A stretch of 47,311 nucleotides of DNA from the NCBI GenBank assembly GCA_018268995.1, contig JAFDVL010000023.1:1-47311 (forward strand). The letters are read 5' to 3'. The notes beneath the pieces were generated by a model. It was not told the DNA's origin, did no database searches, and was given only the letters and a program-made list of their open reading frames with translations. Origin of the DNA: Acidobacteriota bacterium. GTDB taxonomy: Bacteria > Acidobacteriota > Blastocatellia > RBC074. Made by a program: the position numbers and the translations under genes. Numbering within the stretch: the first letter of the stretch is position 1; each line of letters starts with the position of its first letter. Positions 26,205-34,740 of this stretch are shown here, piece by piece.

Positions 26205-27860
26205 TCATTTCTTTTTCCCTGGCCCCCACAACGCGCGGCCTGATTTGTTGCCTGTGTGTTCGCCGTCTTTCAATTCCTGCACGCCGTTGACGAAGACGTG
26301 TTTCATTCCCACCGAGTATTGATGCGGTTTTTCAAACGTTGCGGTGTCAGCAATGGTCTTGGGATCAAAGATCACGACATCGGCGAAGTACCCTTCTTTC
26401 AGCAATCCGCGCTGATTCAAACCTAAATTCATTGCGGGCAAGGCTGCCAAACGACGAATGGCTTCCTGCAAGGAGATGACCTTTTCGTCGCGCACGTATT
26501 TGCCGAGCAGGCGGGCGAAATTGCCGTAGGCGCGGGGATGGGTGGACGAATTCAGAAACGTGCCTTCGGCAGCCATCGAAGCGGCGTCGGAGCCGAACGA
26601 AACCCACGGCAGTTTGAGCTGCTTTTTGATGTTGTCTTCTGACATCATGAAATACACCGTGTCCACGCGCGAGCGGTCTTCCAGAATCAAATCCATGATT
26701 GTTTCAATCGGGTCTTTGCCCCGCAGCTTGGCGACTTCAGCGATGTTTTTGCCGATGTATTGCCGCAATGTAGGGTTGCGAAATCCGACCAGTAAAATGC
26801 GTTCGGGCGAACCCGCAAGCTGATACATGTTTTCCCATTTGTCGGTCGGCTGGCGAACTTCGTCGGCAATCTTTTTGCGCATTTCCGGGTCTTGCAACCG
26901 TTTGAAAAGCGCTTCAAATCCGCCATCCAGCGTCCACGGCGGCAAGGTCGAGTTCAGACCGGTCGAGCCTGCGGTGTAGGTGTACATATCTGCCGTAATT
27001 TTTAATCCATCTTTCCGCGCCTGTTCGACCAGTTTGATGACTTGATCCATCTTGGGCCAGTTGGCTTGCCCTGAAGCTTTGAGGTGATAAATCTCGGCGG
27101 GGATGTTGGCTTCGCGGGCGATGCGCAGCAGTTCCTGCACGGCTTCGAGCAATTGATTGCCTTCGCTGCGGATGTGCGAAATGTACTTGCCTTGATACTG
27201 CGCAGCGACTTTGCACATTTCGATCAGTTCTTCTGTCGTTGCATAAAACGCCGGGGCATAAATCAGCGAAGACCCAATGCCTAGCGCGCCTGCTTCCATT
27301 TCCTGCCGCACGAGTTCGCGCATCTGGGCAAGCTGTTCGGGCGTGGCTTTTTTGTCTTCGAGGCCGATGACGTATTCGCGAATCGTGGTCGCGCCAATGT
27401 ACGATGCGATGTTTTGCGAAATGCCTTTGCCCTCGGCGTATTTCAAATACTCGGCAAGCGTCGTCCAAGCCGGGGTGCCGCGCCGCTTTTTCATGTCCTC
27501 GCTGAGCGGCCCCATTGAACCGCCTTCGCCAAAAACCTGCGTCGTCACACCTTGCCGCAACTCACCGAGCGACCGCCCATCCATCAGGATTGAGTTGTAC
27601 GAATGCGAAAGCATGTTGACGAAACCGGGCGCGACCGCTAAGCCATTTGCGTCAATGATCGTGTTTGCGCGCGCATTTTTCAGCTTACCAATGGCAACGA
27701 TTTTATCGCCCTTCAATGCAATATCCACGCGCCGCGGATTGCCGCCTGTGCCATCGTAGACCGTGCCATTTTTGATCAGCACACTGTACGGATCGGCTTG
27801 GGCCAGGGCTGAGATCGAAAAGCAAATTGCGCATGAAATAAGTAATAGTTTTCGGAGCAT
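26205..27860 (-). CDS. Exported D-aminoacylase-family amidohydrolase with degenerate metal site (paralogue 3)
   Basis: 551 residues, starting at an ATG with AGGA upstream and a signal peptide (MLRKLLLISCAICFSISALA). Overall it aligns with the two other deacylases: GDKIVAIGKL, the RQGVTTQVFGEGG segment, AEIYHLKASGQANW, ITADMYTYTAGST, FGSDAASMAAEGTF and the HPRAYGNFARLLGKYVRDEK helix. However, the HxH motif reads NMLSHSYNS: the first His is Leu84 and only His86 remains, and the usual bridging Cys is Gly113. The catalytic Asp and the His of the HxK motif persist. It may bind one metal, or have a changed activity. It ends three bases after the convergent retropepsin gene. Confidence 0.87.
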   Translation of the reverse strand: MLRKLLLISCAICFSISALAQADPYSVLIKNGTVYDGTGGNPRRVDIALKGDKIVAIGKLKNARANTIIDANGLAVAPGFVNMLSHSYNSILMDGRSLGELRQGVTTQVFGEGGSMGPLSEDMKKRRGTPAWTTLAEYLKYAEGKGISQNIASYIGATTIREYVIGLEDKKATPEQLAQMRELVRQEMEAGALGIGSSLIYAPAFYATTEELIEMCKVAAQYQGKYISHIRSEGNQLLEAVQELLRIAREANIPAEIYHLKASGQANWPKMDQVIKLVEQARKDGLKITADMYTYTAGSTGLNSTLPPWTLDGGFEALFKRLQDPEMRKKIADEVRQPTDKWENMYQLAGSPERILLVGFRNPTLRQYIGKNIAEVAKLRGKDPIETIMDLILEDRSRVDTVYFMMSEDNIKKQLKLPWVSFGSDAASMAAEGTFLNSSTHPRAYGNFARLLGKYVRDEKVISLQEAIRRLAALPAMNLGLNQRGLLKEGYFADVVIFDPKTIADTATFEKPHQYSVGMKHVFVNGVQELKDGEHTGNKSGRALWGPGKKK

Positions 27861-27902
27861 GGAAAATCCTTAATAAGTTGTAGTTTATGTACCCGGAAGT
27901 GG

Positions 27903-27997
27903 ATGGAGTTCCTGCATGGAGTACAAGCTTTAGCTTGGGGTTTTCGTAGATGGAAGAAAAGCCAAGCTAAAGCTTGTACTCCATGCAGGAACTCCAT
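27903..27997. repeat. Palindromic repeat family A, copy 2 (perfect 36-bp arms)
   Basis: Bases 27903-27938 and 27962-27997 are exact reverse complements over 36 positions, with a 23-base loop. The core GCATGGAGTACAAGCTTTAG matches the copy at 6066 (with AATTT for AGCTT). Read in either direction it encodes the same spurious peptide start (MEFLHGVQALAW), which explains two mirrored small open frames here. Confidence 0.95.
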
Positions 27998-28014
27998 GCG
28001 CTTTCTTCAAGGGG

Positions 28015-28560
28015 TTATTCCAGGCCGTAAAATTCAGGATGAAGAAACGGCAACAGCGCAAAGACGACGGCGGGTTTGTACAAATCCAAACGCGTGATTT
28101 TGCCGTCGGATAAGATGCCAATCGCGCCTTCTTTTTGTTTCGAGTTTTCCCGGCCAAAGAATTGATCATCGGCTGCGCCCAGTTCCAGCCCTTCTTCGCG
28201 GATGAGGCGGGCGACGCCTTCGGGCAATTTGAAACGTCCGGTTTGGCCTTCGCTCTGATGTGCTTCACGATCCACAATCACGACCACGGCGAACGCCCAC
28301 ATCCCATCCTGATTTTCTTCAATCCCCCCCTCAATGCCGACGCCATATTCTGCTTCAGCGACCAGATGCAGGGCTTGCTGCGCACGATTCAAGGCACCGA
28401 GTTTCATTTCGCGTTCAGACGTGGGCTGCGTGCTGACCTGCGAGTCAGTGTTGATGCCAACGACTTTTGCCTCTGGCCAGAACTCGGCTACGGCTTGCGC
28501 GACGCAATTGATTTTGACCGGGTTTTCAGATCCAACAGCAAAGTGGAGTGGGGCAATCAT
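28015..28560 (-). CDS. yjjX: Inosine/xanthosine triphosphatase (DUF84, YjjX family)
   Basis: A 181-residue housecleaning phosphatase that hydrolyses ITP and XTP to keep deaminated purines out of nucleic acids. Family motifs are AVGSENPVKINCVAQAV at the N-terminus, QPTSEREMKLGALNRAQQAL, YGVGIEGGIEE in the centre and EGAIGILSDGKITRLDLYKP toward the end. Length is normal for the family. The ATG lies two bases after the TAA of the DUF4350 gene with no ribosome-binding site, so it is likely translated by re-initiation from that gene. Confidence 0.88.
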   Translation of the reverse strand: MIAPLHFAVGSENPVKINCVAQAVAEFWPEAKVVGINTDSQVSTQPTSEREMKLGALNRAQQALHLVAEAEYGVGIEGGIEENQDGMWAFAVVVIVDREAHQSEGQTGRFKLPEGVARLIREEGLELGAADDQFFGRENSKQKEGAIGILSDGKITRLDLYKPAVVFALLPFLHPEFYGLE

Positions 28561-28562
28561 AG

Positions 28563-29996
28563 TTAGGATAATTTTAGTTGTGCGGCAATTCGTCGCATGG
28601 CTGCTACGAGTTCGATCAGGCGTTGGTCATCCAGTTTACTGCCTTGCAATGCCCGCTCACTTTCTCTGAACACTCGCAATAGTTCGACCTCAGATTCTTT
28701 GAGCTGAACCCGACGTTTCAGGCGCGTGATAATCGTTTGTGCGGTGGCCGAAGTCGGTAATCCGAGTGTGCGGCACAGCCGATTGCGAAAACGGGGGTAG
28801 ATGTTTTCGAGCGCCAGATCGCGTGCCTGCGCGGCTTGTTGCAAGCTGGCCATCGAACCCACAAATTCCAGCGGAGAATGCCGATCTGGCGCAGGCATCG
28901 GCAAAGGACGCGCAAAACGTTTGCCGTAGCTATACGCAATCACTACTGCCACAAACAATAATTGCGCAAAGACCCACGGAACGGGCGTGCCGCGAAAGTA
29001 ATTCATCAGCGCATTGCCCTGACTTTTATAGCCGTGATGATATTCATCAAAGAAAATCTTTTTCCCTTCGCCGCCCAGAGCATTTACCAGATTCAGCGCA
29101 AGGTTCAAATTCGCTCCCTTGGCAATGCCATTGTTGGCAATGACAAATGGATCAGACAGAAAAATCACGCGGCCTTCGCCATATTCAACATCTGCCAGCA
29201 CGGCTCCTTTGCTGTCGCCTAAATGCACCACTGCGGCAGAAAGTTTCTGGGTCAGTGCCACCGTGCCAGGAACATCGCCGGGGACGGTGGCTTGTTTTTC
29301 ACCTGATTGGTTAGCGGGCGACGGGGTCGGTTTTGGGGGCGGTGGTGGCTGTGACTCGTCTTCCTCTTCGTCTAAAATTTCATCCGCCTTATTTTTTTCT
29401 GTGTTTTTGACGGGCGGATGAAACGACAAGCGCGAGGCATATTTGGAAATCACCAGACCGCGAATGTCGCGCGTGAGTTCGGTCGGTTGCGAAATCAGCA
29501 AATCACTTTTTTCCTCGACGGGAGTTTCCGATGAATTCTCATTCGCTTTGCCTTCGCCTTGTTTGGCGACCGGTGGCGGCGGAGGGCTTTCAGAGTGCAG
29601 ATAGTTATCTATAAATTGCGCGCGGGGATTGCGACTGACGATTAATAACTTCCCGCCTTTGGCGACCCATTTCTGTAGCTCCTGACCTTCTTCCTTTTCA
29701 ATGGGGATGTCCCACATAAACGGGCCGACCACCACCAGCGCCGCACCTTTAGCTTCGCTGCCTGCCAGATTCAGGTCTTGATAACTTTCACGCCAGCGCC
29801 CAACTTCATAGCCGGATTCTTCCAGCAGTTGATAAAACGCCCGCGTGCCTGTTGGGCCGACATTGTAGGTGGAACGGATTGGCAGGGACTCGCTTTCCGG
29901 CGGACGATCCAGCGTAATCGTGCCCGCGGCATTGAGTCCGATCAATACGGCTAGCACTATCGCAATCGTCGCAATCAGGCCAAAGTAACGTTTCAT
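28563..29996 (-). CDS. DUF4350-containing membrane protein
   Basis: A 477-residue protein with an N-terminal membrane segment (YFGLIATIAIVLAVLIGLNA), a periplasmic DUF4350 domain (NVGPTGTRAFYQLLEESGYE, then LQKWVAKGGKLLIVSR and GRVIFLSDPFVIANNG), a second membrane segment (PWVFAQLLFVAVVIAYSYGK) and a cytoplasmic helical tail. Two low-complexity insertions rich in Pro, Glu and Asn lie at about residues 133-165 and 210-240. DUF4350 genes usually sit beside MoxR ATPase, DUF58 and DUF4129 genes in a membrane or capsule-linked system; none is here, except possibly upstream genes not shown on this strand. Function unknown. Confidence 0.82.
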   Translation of the reverse strand: MKRYFGLIATIAIVLAVLIGLNAAGTITLDRPPESESLPIRSTYNVGPTGTRAFYQLLEESGYEVGRWRESYQDLNLAGSEAKGAALVVVGPFMWDIPIEKEEGQELQKWVAKGGKLLIVSRNPRAQFIDNYLHSESPPPPPVAKQGEGKANENSSETPVEEKSDLLISQPTELTRDIRGLVISKYASRLSFHPPVKNTEKNKADEILDEEEDESQPPPPPKPTPSPANQSGEKQATVPGDVPGTVALTQKLSAAVVHLGDSKGAVLADVEYGEGRVIFLSDPFVIANNGIAKGANLNLALNLVNALGGEGKKIFFDEYHHGYKSQGNALMNYFRGTPVPWVFAQLLFVAVVIAYSYGKRFARPLPMPAPDRHSPLEFVGSMASLQQAAQARDLALENIYPRFRNRLCRTLGLPTSATAQTIITRLKRRVQLKESEVELLRVFRESERALQGSKLDDQRLIELVAAMRRIAAQLKLS

Positions 29997-30039
29997 GAAA
30001 AACTACACTGGATTCCTGTCTCGTTGTTTTGGATCAAAC

Positions 30040-30294
30040 CTAGATATCCTTCATTTCCGCCTCTGCGGCTTCTAACGCCTCTTCGATTTGCTTGATGTTT
30101 GGGAGCGATTTCCAATCCCCAAACCGGAACACTTTAGGGCGATGCTTGCCCGTCAGATTGGAAACCCGTGTGAGCCAGGAAGCCTCTGCCGGTAAGAGAT
30201 CAAGTTTGCGGCGCGCTTCTGTGTATTGACTGCTGCTGCCAGCCAGGATGAGAACAGGTTGTGAGGCGGCGTCTGGTTTTGATTGATTATTCAT
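30040..30294 (-). CDS. Hypothetical protein, 84 residues
   Basis: A small soluble protein (KPDAASQPVLILAGSSSQYT, ARRKLDLLPAEASWLTRVSN, then a helical Glu-rich tail EEALEAAEAEMKD). The ATG at 30294 has only a weak purine-rich region before it. I recognise no family. The DNA on both sides is in the same direction, and it begins 57 bases after the stop of the DUF2911 gene, so it may be part of that transcript. Confidence 0.6.
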   Translation of the reverse strand: MNNQSKPDAASQPVLILAGSSSQYTEARRKLDLLPAEASWLTRVSNLTGKHRPKVFRFGDWKSLPNIKQIEEALEAAEAEMKDI

Positions 30295-30351
30295 CTTACA
30301 ACTGCCTTTTCTGATAGCCTCTTTGCGGCCTTACGTTGGTTCACACAGCGC

Positions 30352-30975
30352 CTATTTTTTCTCGCTGAATTTTACCGAGGATCGTGTTTGCTCCCACTCT
30401 AACTTTAGGACTCCACCATCACCTGTCTGGTCGAGCGCGATAGTAAATTGCTCAACCGGACTGGGCAATGCTTCCACTTGCATGTCAATGCGCCCCAGTT
30501 CGTCTTTCTCGTATTCGGACTTGTAGGGCGTGCCCCATTGCCCGGTTTGTTTATTGATAATCAGTTTCCAGCCTTTTTGTCCGGGAATCGTGTACAGCGT
30601 GTACGTTCCTTTGGGCACGGCGACGTTGCCGACGGTCAAATCTGCTTCTGTCGTAAAGTGCGTGGCCTTGTTGGCACCAGTTCGCCAGATTTGGTCGTAT
30701 GGCACCAGTTCGCCAAAGATTTTGCGCCCACGCATTGACGGACGACTGTATTCCACTGAGATTTTTTTGCCGTTCAGTGACACCTCGGCTGAGCCAGACG
30801 GGCTGGCTGGCTGAGACTGTGCTGGCGCTGTACTCGCACTCTGACTTGAACCCGCTGCGGGGCTTGCACTCGTGCCTGGATTAGAATTTGAACCAGCACA
30901 CGCGCTCAGTAAGGCGAGTGCCGCAGTCAGCAGGGCGGTTAGGAACATGGATGTTGTGTAACGGTAGTTCTTCAT
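30352..30975 (-). CDS. DUF2911 lipoprotein
   Basis: 207 residues from the ATG at 30975, with GGAGAG upstream. The lipoprotein signal MKNYRYTTSMFLTALLTAAL ends in LLSAC (lipobox), followed by a Ser/Ala/Pro-rich linker of about 40 residues. The rest is a DUF2911 domain: KKISVEYSRPSMRGRKIFGE, LVPYDQIWRTGANKATHF, VPKGTYTLYTIPGQKGWKLI and a C-terminal LKLEWEQTRSSV. DUF2911 proteins are uncharacterised and common in Acidobacteriota and Bacteroidota, to my recollection. It is likely anchored in the outer membrane or inner membrane periplasmic face. Confidence 0.9.
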   Translation of the reverse strand: MKNYRYTTSMFLTALLTAALALLSACAGSNSNPGTSASPAAGSSQSASTAPAQSQPASPSGSAEVSLNGKKISVEYSRPSMRGRKIFGELVPYDQIWRTGANKATHFTTEADLTVGNVAVPKGTYTLYTIPGQKGWKLIINKQTGQWGTPYKSEYEKDELGRIDMQVEALPSPVEQFTIALDQTGDGGVLKLEWEQTRSSVKFSEKK

Positions 30976-31104
30976 TTTTACTCTCTCCAAATAGCGATAG
31001 CGAATGCCGGATCAGGTTCATGGCGACACCCTCTTACATTCTTGATTGTCGCAGTCTATGCCTGATAATAGCGACGTTGCAAGCATCGCTCACGGTCAGG
31101 GAAT

Positions 31105-31299
31105 TTACGCAATGATTTCCTGGACTCGTCCCACTTCACCCGTTTCAAGCCGAACTTTAATGCCGTGCGGATGGTGCGTGGAATTCGTGAGAATATCGCG
31201 AACGATTCCGCGCGTCCGTTTCCCCGTGCGCTGATCTTGTTTGAGGACGATGTCAACTTGTAATCCTGGTTTTATATCTTTTCGGTGCTGGCCGTTCAT
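31105..31299 (-). CDS. ywbE: YwbE family protein
   Basis: A 64-residue protein with near-identity to the conserved core of Bacillus YwbE, from memory: MNGQHRKDIKPGLQVDIVLK, then QDQRTGKRTRGIVRDILTNS, HPHGIKVRLETGEVGRVQ. The fold is expected to be a small SH3-like barrel with a basic face, so RNA binding is plausible, but the role is unknown. The gene stands alone with no strong ribosome-binding site. Confidence 0.9.
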   Translation of the reverse strand: MNGQHRKDIKPGLQVDIVLKQDQRTGKRTRGIVRDILTNSTHHPHGIKVRLETGEVGRVQEIIA

Positions 31300-31352
31300 C
31301 GTGGAAGCTTTCTCATAAAATCAAACTTATTAATTGCAGACAAACGGAGCAA

Positions 31353-31381
31353 TTGAGGCTTGATCCGCGATCAGATAATAT
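31353..31381 (+). promoter_or_regulatory. Possible promoter with an internal operator-like palindrome, upstream of trpB2
   Basis: TTGAGG (31353-31358), 17-base spacer, TAATAT (31376-31381), each four of six consensus. Within the spacer lies the inverted repeat TGATC-CGC-GATCA (31361-31373). Transcription would begin about 130 bases before the trpB2 start. Weak by sequence alone. Confidence 0.3.
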
Positions 31382-31516
31382 AACGGCTTCCCGAAAATGT
31401 CTTTTTATCGTGCGTTACAACACCTCAATCCTGAGTTGACAACCATGGGATTTTCATCGTAGCCGTGAGGCGATATGCTGATCTATCCATGACTCTTTTC
31501 CAAAACATCAACCATC

Positions 31517-32881
31517 ATGACTGAAAGCATCAAATACTTACTTGACGAAACACAACTCCCGAAATTCTGGTACAACATTGTGGCAGATTTACCCGCGCCA
31601 CTGCCGCCTGTTTTGCATCCCGGCACGCATCAGCCTGTTGGCCCCGCCGATTTAGCGCCGCTTTTTCCGATGTCGCTGATTTTGCAGGAAGTCTCGACCG
31701 AACGCGAAATCGAAATCCCCGAACCAGTGCGCGAGGTGTACAGGCAATGGCGACCGACGCCTCTGTTTCGCGCGCGACGATTGGAAAAGGCGCTTGATAC
31801 TCCGGCCAAGATTTATTACAAGTACGAAGGCGTTAGCCCTGCCGGAAGCCATAAACCGAACACCGCCGTTGCCCAAGCCTTCTACAACAAAGAAGCAGGC
31901 ATCCATCGCATCGCCACCGAAACCGGCGCAGGCCAATGGGGATCGTCGCTCGCAATGGCAGGCGCGTTCTTCGGCATCGAAGTGCAAGTGTTTATGGTCA
32001 GAGTTTCGTACAACCAGAAACCCTATCGGCGCGGCCTGATGGAAACATTCGGCGCGACGTGTACGGCTTCGCCCTCGAATCAAACGGCATCAGGCCGCGC
32101 GATTCTCGAACAAAATCCCGATCATCCCGGCAGCCTCGGCATCGCGATTTCTGAAGCGGTCGAAGTTGCAGCGCAACGCGACGACACGAACTACGCGCTT
32201 GGCTCCGTGCTCAATCATGTGTTGCTGCATCAAACCGTCATTGGAAATGAAGCCATTCAGCAGATGGCTAATGCGGGAGATGATCCTGATGTGATTGTCG
32301 GTTGCACAGGTGGCGGATCGAATTTTGCGGGCATCGCCTTTCCGTTCATCGGCGCACAATTGCGGGGCGGGAAAACGCGCAAGATTATCGCCGTCGAACC
32401 TGCTGCTTGCCCCAGCCTGACGCGCGGGCAATATGCGTACGACTTCGGCGATACGGGGCATCTGACACCGCTGACGAAAATGCACACGCTTGGCTCAACC
32501 TTCACACCACCGGGTTTTCACGCGGGCGGATTGCGCTATCACGGGATGGCTCCGCTCGTCAGCCACTTGAAAGAACTCGGCTTGATTGAAGCTGAGGCAT
32601 ATCATCAAACCAGTTGTTTTGAGGCAGGTGTGCTCTTCGCGCGTGCCGAAGGCATCGTCCCTGCGCCCGAAGCGAATCACGCGGTGCGCGGTGCCATCAA
32701 CGAAGCCTTGCGCTGCAAAGCCGAAGGCACCAGCCGCACGATTCTTTTCAATCTCTGTGGCCACGGTCATTTCGATATGCAGGCATACATTGACTACGCC
32801 GCAGGCAAACTCGTAGATCAGGAATATGACGAAGGCGAATTGGCGATGGCGTTGGCAGGATTGCCTTCTGTTACGGCTTAA
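31517..32881 (+). CDS. trpB: Tryptophan synthase beta chain, TrpB2 type
   Basis: A 454-residue PLP enzyme. The extended N-terminus ([38 protein letters not shown]) is the hallmark of the TrpB2 branch, which is longer than TrpB1 and usually acts without TrpA. PLP lysine is Lys113 in AGSHKPN, and the phosphate loop is [11 protein letters not shown]. TrpB2 condenses serine with free indole; here no trpA or other trp gene is adjacent, so indole salvage or side activity on O-phosphoserine is as likely as synthesis. There is no clear ribosome-binding site; the upstream leader is about 130 bases if the promoter at 31353 is real. Confidence 0.9.
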   Translation: MTESIKYLLDETQLPKFWYNIVADLPAPLPPVLHPGTHQPVGPADLAPLFPMSLILQEVSTEREIEIPEPVREVYRQWRPTPLFRARRLEKALDTPAKIYYKYEGVSPAGSHKPNTAVAQAFYNKEAGIHRIATETGAGQWGSSLAMAGAFFGIEVQVFMVRVSYNQKPYRRGLMETFGATCTASPSNQTASGRAILEQNPDHPGSLGIAISEAVEVAAQRDDTNYALGSVLNHVLLHQTVIGNEAIQQMANAGDDPDVIVGCTGGGSNFAGIAFPFIGAQLRGGKTRKIIAVEPAACPSLTRGQYAYDFGDTGHLTPLTKMHTLGSTFTPPGFHAGGLRYHGMAPLVSHLKELGLIEAEAYHQTSCFEAGVLFARAEGIVPAPEANHAVRGAINEALRCKAEGTSRTILFNLCGHGHFDMQAYIDYAAGKLVDQEYDEGELAMALAGLPSVTA

Positions 32882-32884
32882 AAA

Positions 32885-33032
<148 letters not shown>

Positions 33033-33042
33033 CAAACTTCTT

Positions 33043-33741
33043 ATGAACATCGGCTTACTACAATGCGATCACGTCGCCGAACGCTTTCAGCACATCGCGG
33101 GCGATTACCCGGAAATGTTTGGCGCGTTGTTCGGCACAGGATTTAATTTAATTCCATATGACGTTTGCAATGGCGTTTGGCCTGCGTCATTGGAAGAATG
33201 TGATGGATATGTCTGCACGGGTTCGCGCTGGTCAGTGTATGACGACGTGCCGTGGATTCACGATCTGAAAACTTTTGTGCGCCGCGCGTATGAGACCCGC
33301 ACGCCCTTTATTGGCATTTGCTTTGGGCATCAAATGATGGCCGAAGCGTTGGGCGGCAAGGTTGAGAAATCAAGCTATGGCTGGGGCGTAGGCATTCACG
33401 CGCTTGAAATTACAAAAAATGAACCGTGGATGCAGCCCGAACAAACAAGGCTTAATTTGCATTACATGCATCAGGATCAGGTCACACGCTTGCCGGAAGA
33501 TAGCATTGTGTGGGGACGCAGCGATCATTGTCCTTTCGCGGCAGTTCGTGTGGGCGACACAATGCTTGGCATTCAGGCGCATCCCGAATTCACGAATGAA
33601 TACAGTGCTGCACTGCTCACAGATCGCATCGAACGCATTGGCGCAGAACGCGTCGCAGAGGCACGCACGAGCCTCGTTCATCCCACAGATGAAACCGTAT
33701 TCGTTCCATGGGTTGCCGAATTCTTGAAAAACGTACCGTAG
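33043..33741 (+). CDS. Class I glutamine amidotransferase (GMP synthase-like domain)
   Basis: 232 residues from the ATG at 33043; any longer frame would run into the palindrome just upstream. The catalytic triad of the class I glutaminase fold is present: Cys93 in FIGICFGHQMMAEALGG, His180 and Glu182 in GIQAHPEFTNE. The N-terminus (MNIGLLQCDH) and CDGYVCTGSRWSVYDD loop resemble stand-alone GMP synthase-like amidotransferases, which can act as gamma-glutamyl hydrolases or transferases on amines. No synthase partner is adjacent. There is no evident ribosome-binding site. Confidence 0.9.
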   Translation: MNIGLLQCDHVAERFQHIAGDYPEMFGALFGTGFNLIPYDVCNGVWPASLEECDGYVCTGSRWSVYDDVPWIHDLKTFVRRAYETRTPFIGICFGHQMMAEALGGKVEKSSYGWGVGIHALEITKNEPWMQPEQTRLNLHYMHQDQVTRLPEDSIVWGRSDHCPFAAVRVGDTMLGIQAHPEFTNEYSAALLTDRIERIGAERVAEARTSLVHPTDETVFVPWVAEFLKNVP

Positions 33742-33797
33742 CCTGTCCCGTCTGCGGAGAATCGGCATTTGCCTTGTCACCAGCCAGCAAAATCCTC

Positions 33798-33827
33798 CTG
33801 TCAAAAAATAGTTATTTTCGCTATAGT
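33798..33827 (+). promoter_or_regulatory. Possible promoter for the membrane protein at 33946
   Basis: CTGTCA (33798-33803, four of six), 18-base spacer, TATAGT (33822-33827, five of six). This gives an mRNA leader of roughly 110 bases before the ATG at 33946. The leader carries no obvious gene or strong hairpin. Confidence 0.4.
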
Positions 33828-33945
33828 GCGCGCTAACTGGAATCGCTGCTGTCCCCGCTCTGTTTTCTAACAGATGAGTTCCACCTTCGTGAGAGAATTT
33901 CGGCGTATCTCCCAGTAAATTCTCAACTGCTTGATGGGAGCTTCG

Positions 33946-34614
33946 ATGGCCTCAACTTTGTATTGGGTGAATATTGCACTTCTCTTTATCTGTCTGATTT
34001 GGGCTTCGGGAATGTTTTATAAATATCCAAGCTGGGCGTTGGCGATGTTGTTGCCGATGTTGGCCTGGTTGATGTTTGACCCGTTGGTTTCGGCCCTGGG
34101 CAACGCGCTGGGCGAAGGTTCAACCCTGCAAGTTCTCAGCTATTTGCGTTATTTGCTCCGCGCTTTAGCCACTCCTTTTTTGCTGATCATTGCTTTCGAT
34201 CAAGCCAAGCGTGCGCAGGTGAAATGGACGGATGATCCGCTGGTGATGTTATTGCTTGGGCTTGTGATCGTCGCCCTCATTGCATTGGGAATTTTCAAAG
34301 GATTTGTGGGCATCAATCTGCAAATTACCGAAATGGAAGGAATCAAGGTTTACAAGGAAGAAGAACCTTTAGGATTGCCATTCGCCGCCATCGTTACGAT
34401 GAGTTTGATTGCCCTGATGGGGGCCGGAATCTATTTCAAGAATCGTGCGCCGTGGCTTTTCCTTGGCGGGCTGGTCATGCTGGCCGGAATCCTGATCCCT
34501 CCTTCGATCTTACCTTCTGCCGTTCTTGCCAGTAGCAGCGTGGTGCTTGCCCTCTGCTTTTTGTTCACAGAAATCAAGTTGCACAAATTTGCGCCCAATC
34601 CTGTGGCGCATTAA
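33946..34614 (+). CDS. Hypothetical multi-pass membrane protein
   Basis: 222 residues from the ATG at 33946, chosen because GGGAG lies five bases ahead; TTG 33931 and ATG 33934 have no such site. About seven hydrophobic helices can be counted, at residues roughly 5-23, 30-50, 68-86, 97-115, 145-163, 168-185 and 190-208. The loop between helices 4 and 5 is charged (QITEMEGIKVYKEEEPLG). I recognise no family or catalytic motif. It stands alone between a putative promoter and a repeat that may end the transcript. Confidence 0.75.
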   Translation: MASTLYWVNIALLFICLIWASGMFYKYPSWALAMLLPMLAWLMFDPLVSALGNALGEGSTLQVLSYLRYLLRALATPFLLIIAFDQAKRAQVKWTDDPLVMLLLGLVIVALIALGIFKGFVGINLQITEMEGIKVYKEEEPLGLPFAAIVTMSLIALMGAGIYFKNRAPWLFLGGLVMLAGILIPPSILPSAVLASSSVVLALCFLFTEIKLHKFAPNPVAH

Positions 34615-34650
34615 TACCTATATTTATAAATCAGGTGGGACATAATCATT

Positions 34651-34723
34651 CGGAGCAACAAACAAGATGTTTGTTGTACCGTTTCTGCGTTTATGTAGCA
34701 CAAACATCTTGTTTGTGCCTCCG
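34651..34723. repeat. Palindromic repeat family G between convergent genes
   Basis: CGGAGCAACAAACAAGATGT followed by TTGTTGTA (34651-34678) pairs imperfectly with 34697-34723, whose core is CACAAACATCTTGTTTGTGC. The half-site ACAAACAAGATGTTTGT is itself partly palindromic. It lies between the membrane protein and the convergent hydrolase gene and may terminate either transcript. Confidence 0.75.
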
Positions 34724-34740
34724 TTAATACATCTATCCAG

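Noticed and set aside
27776..28097. Two mirrored small open frames that both begin MEFLHGVQALAW
   Set aside because: They are the two strands of the same 36-bp palindrome read outward, not genes.
31489..31524. An 11-residue leader-type open frame ([11 protein letters not shown]) overlapping the trpB2 start
   Set aside because: It has no Trp codon and no good ribosome-binding site, and no attenuator hairpins are seen, so it is probably chance.
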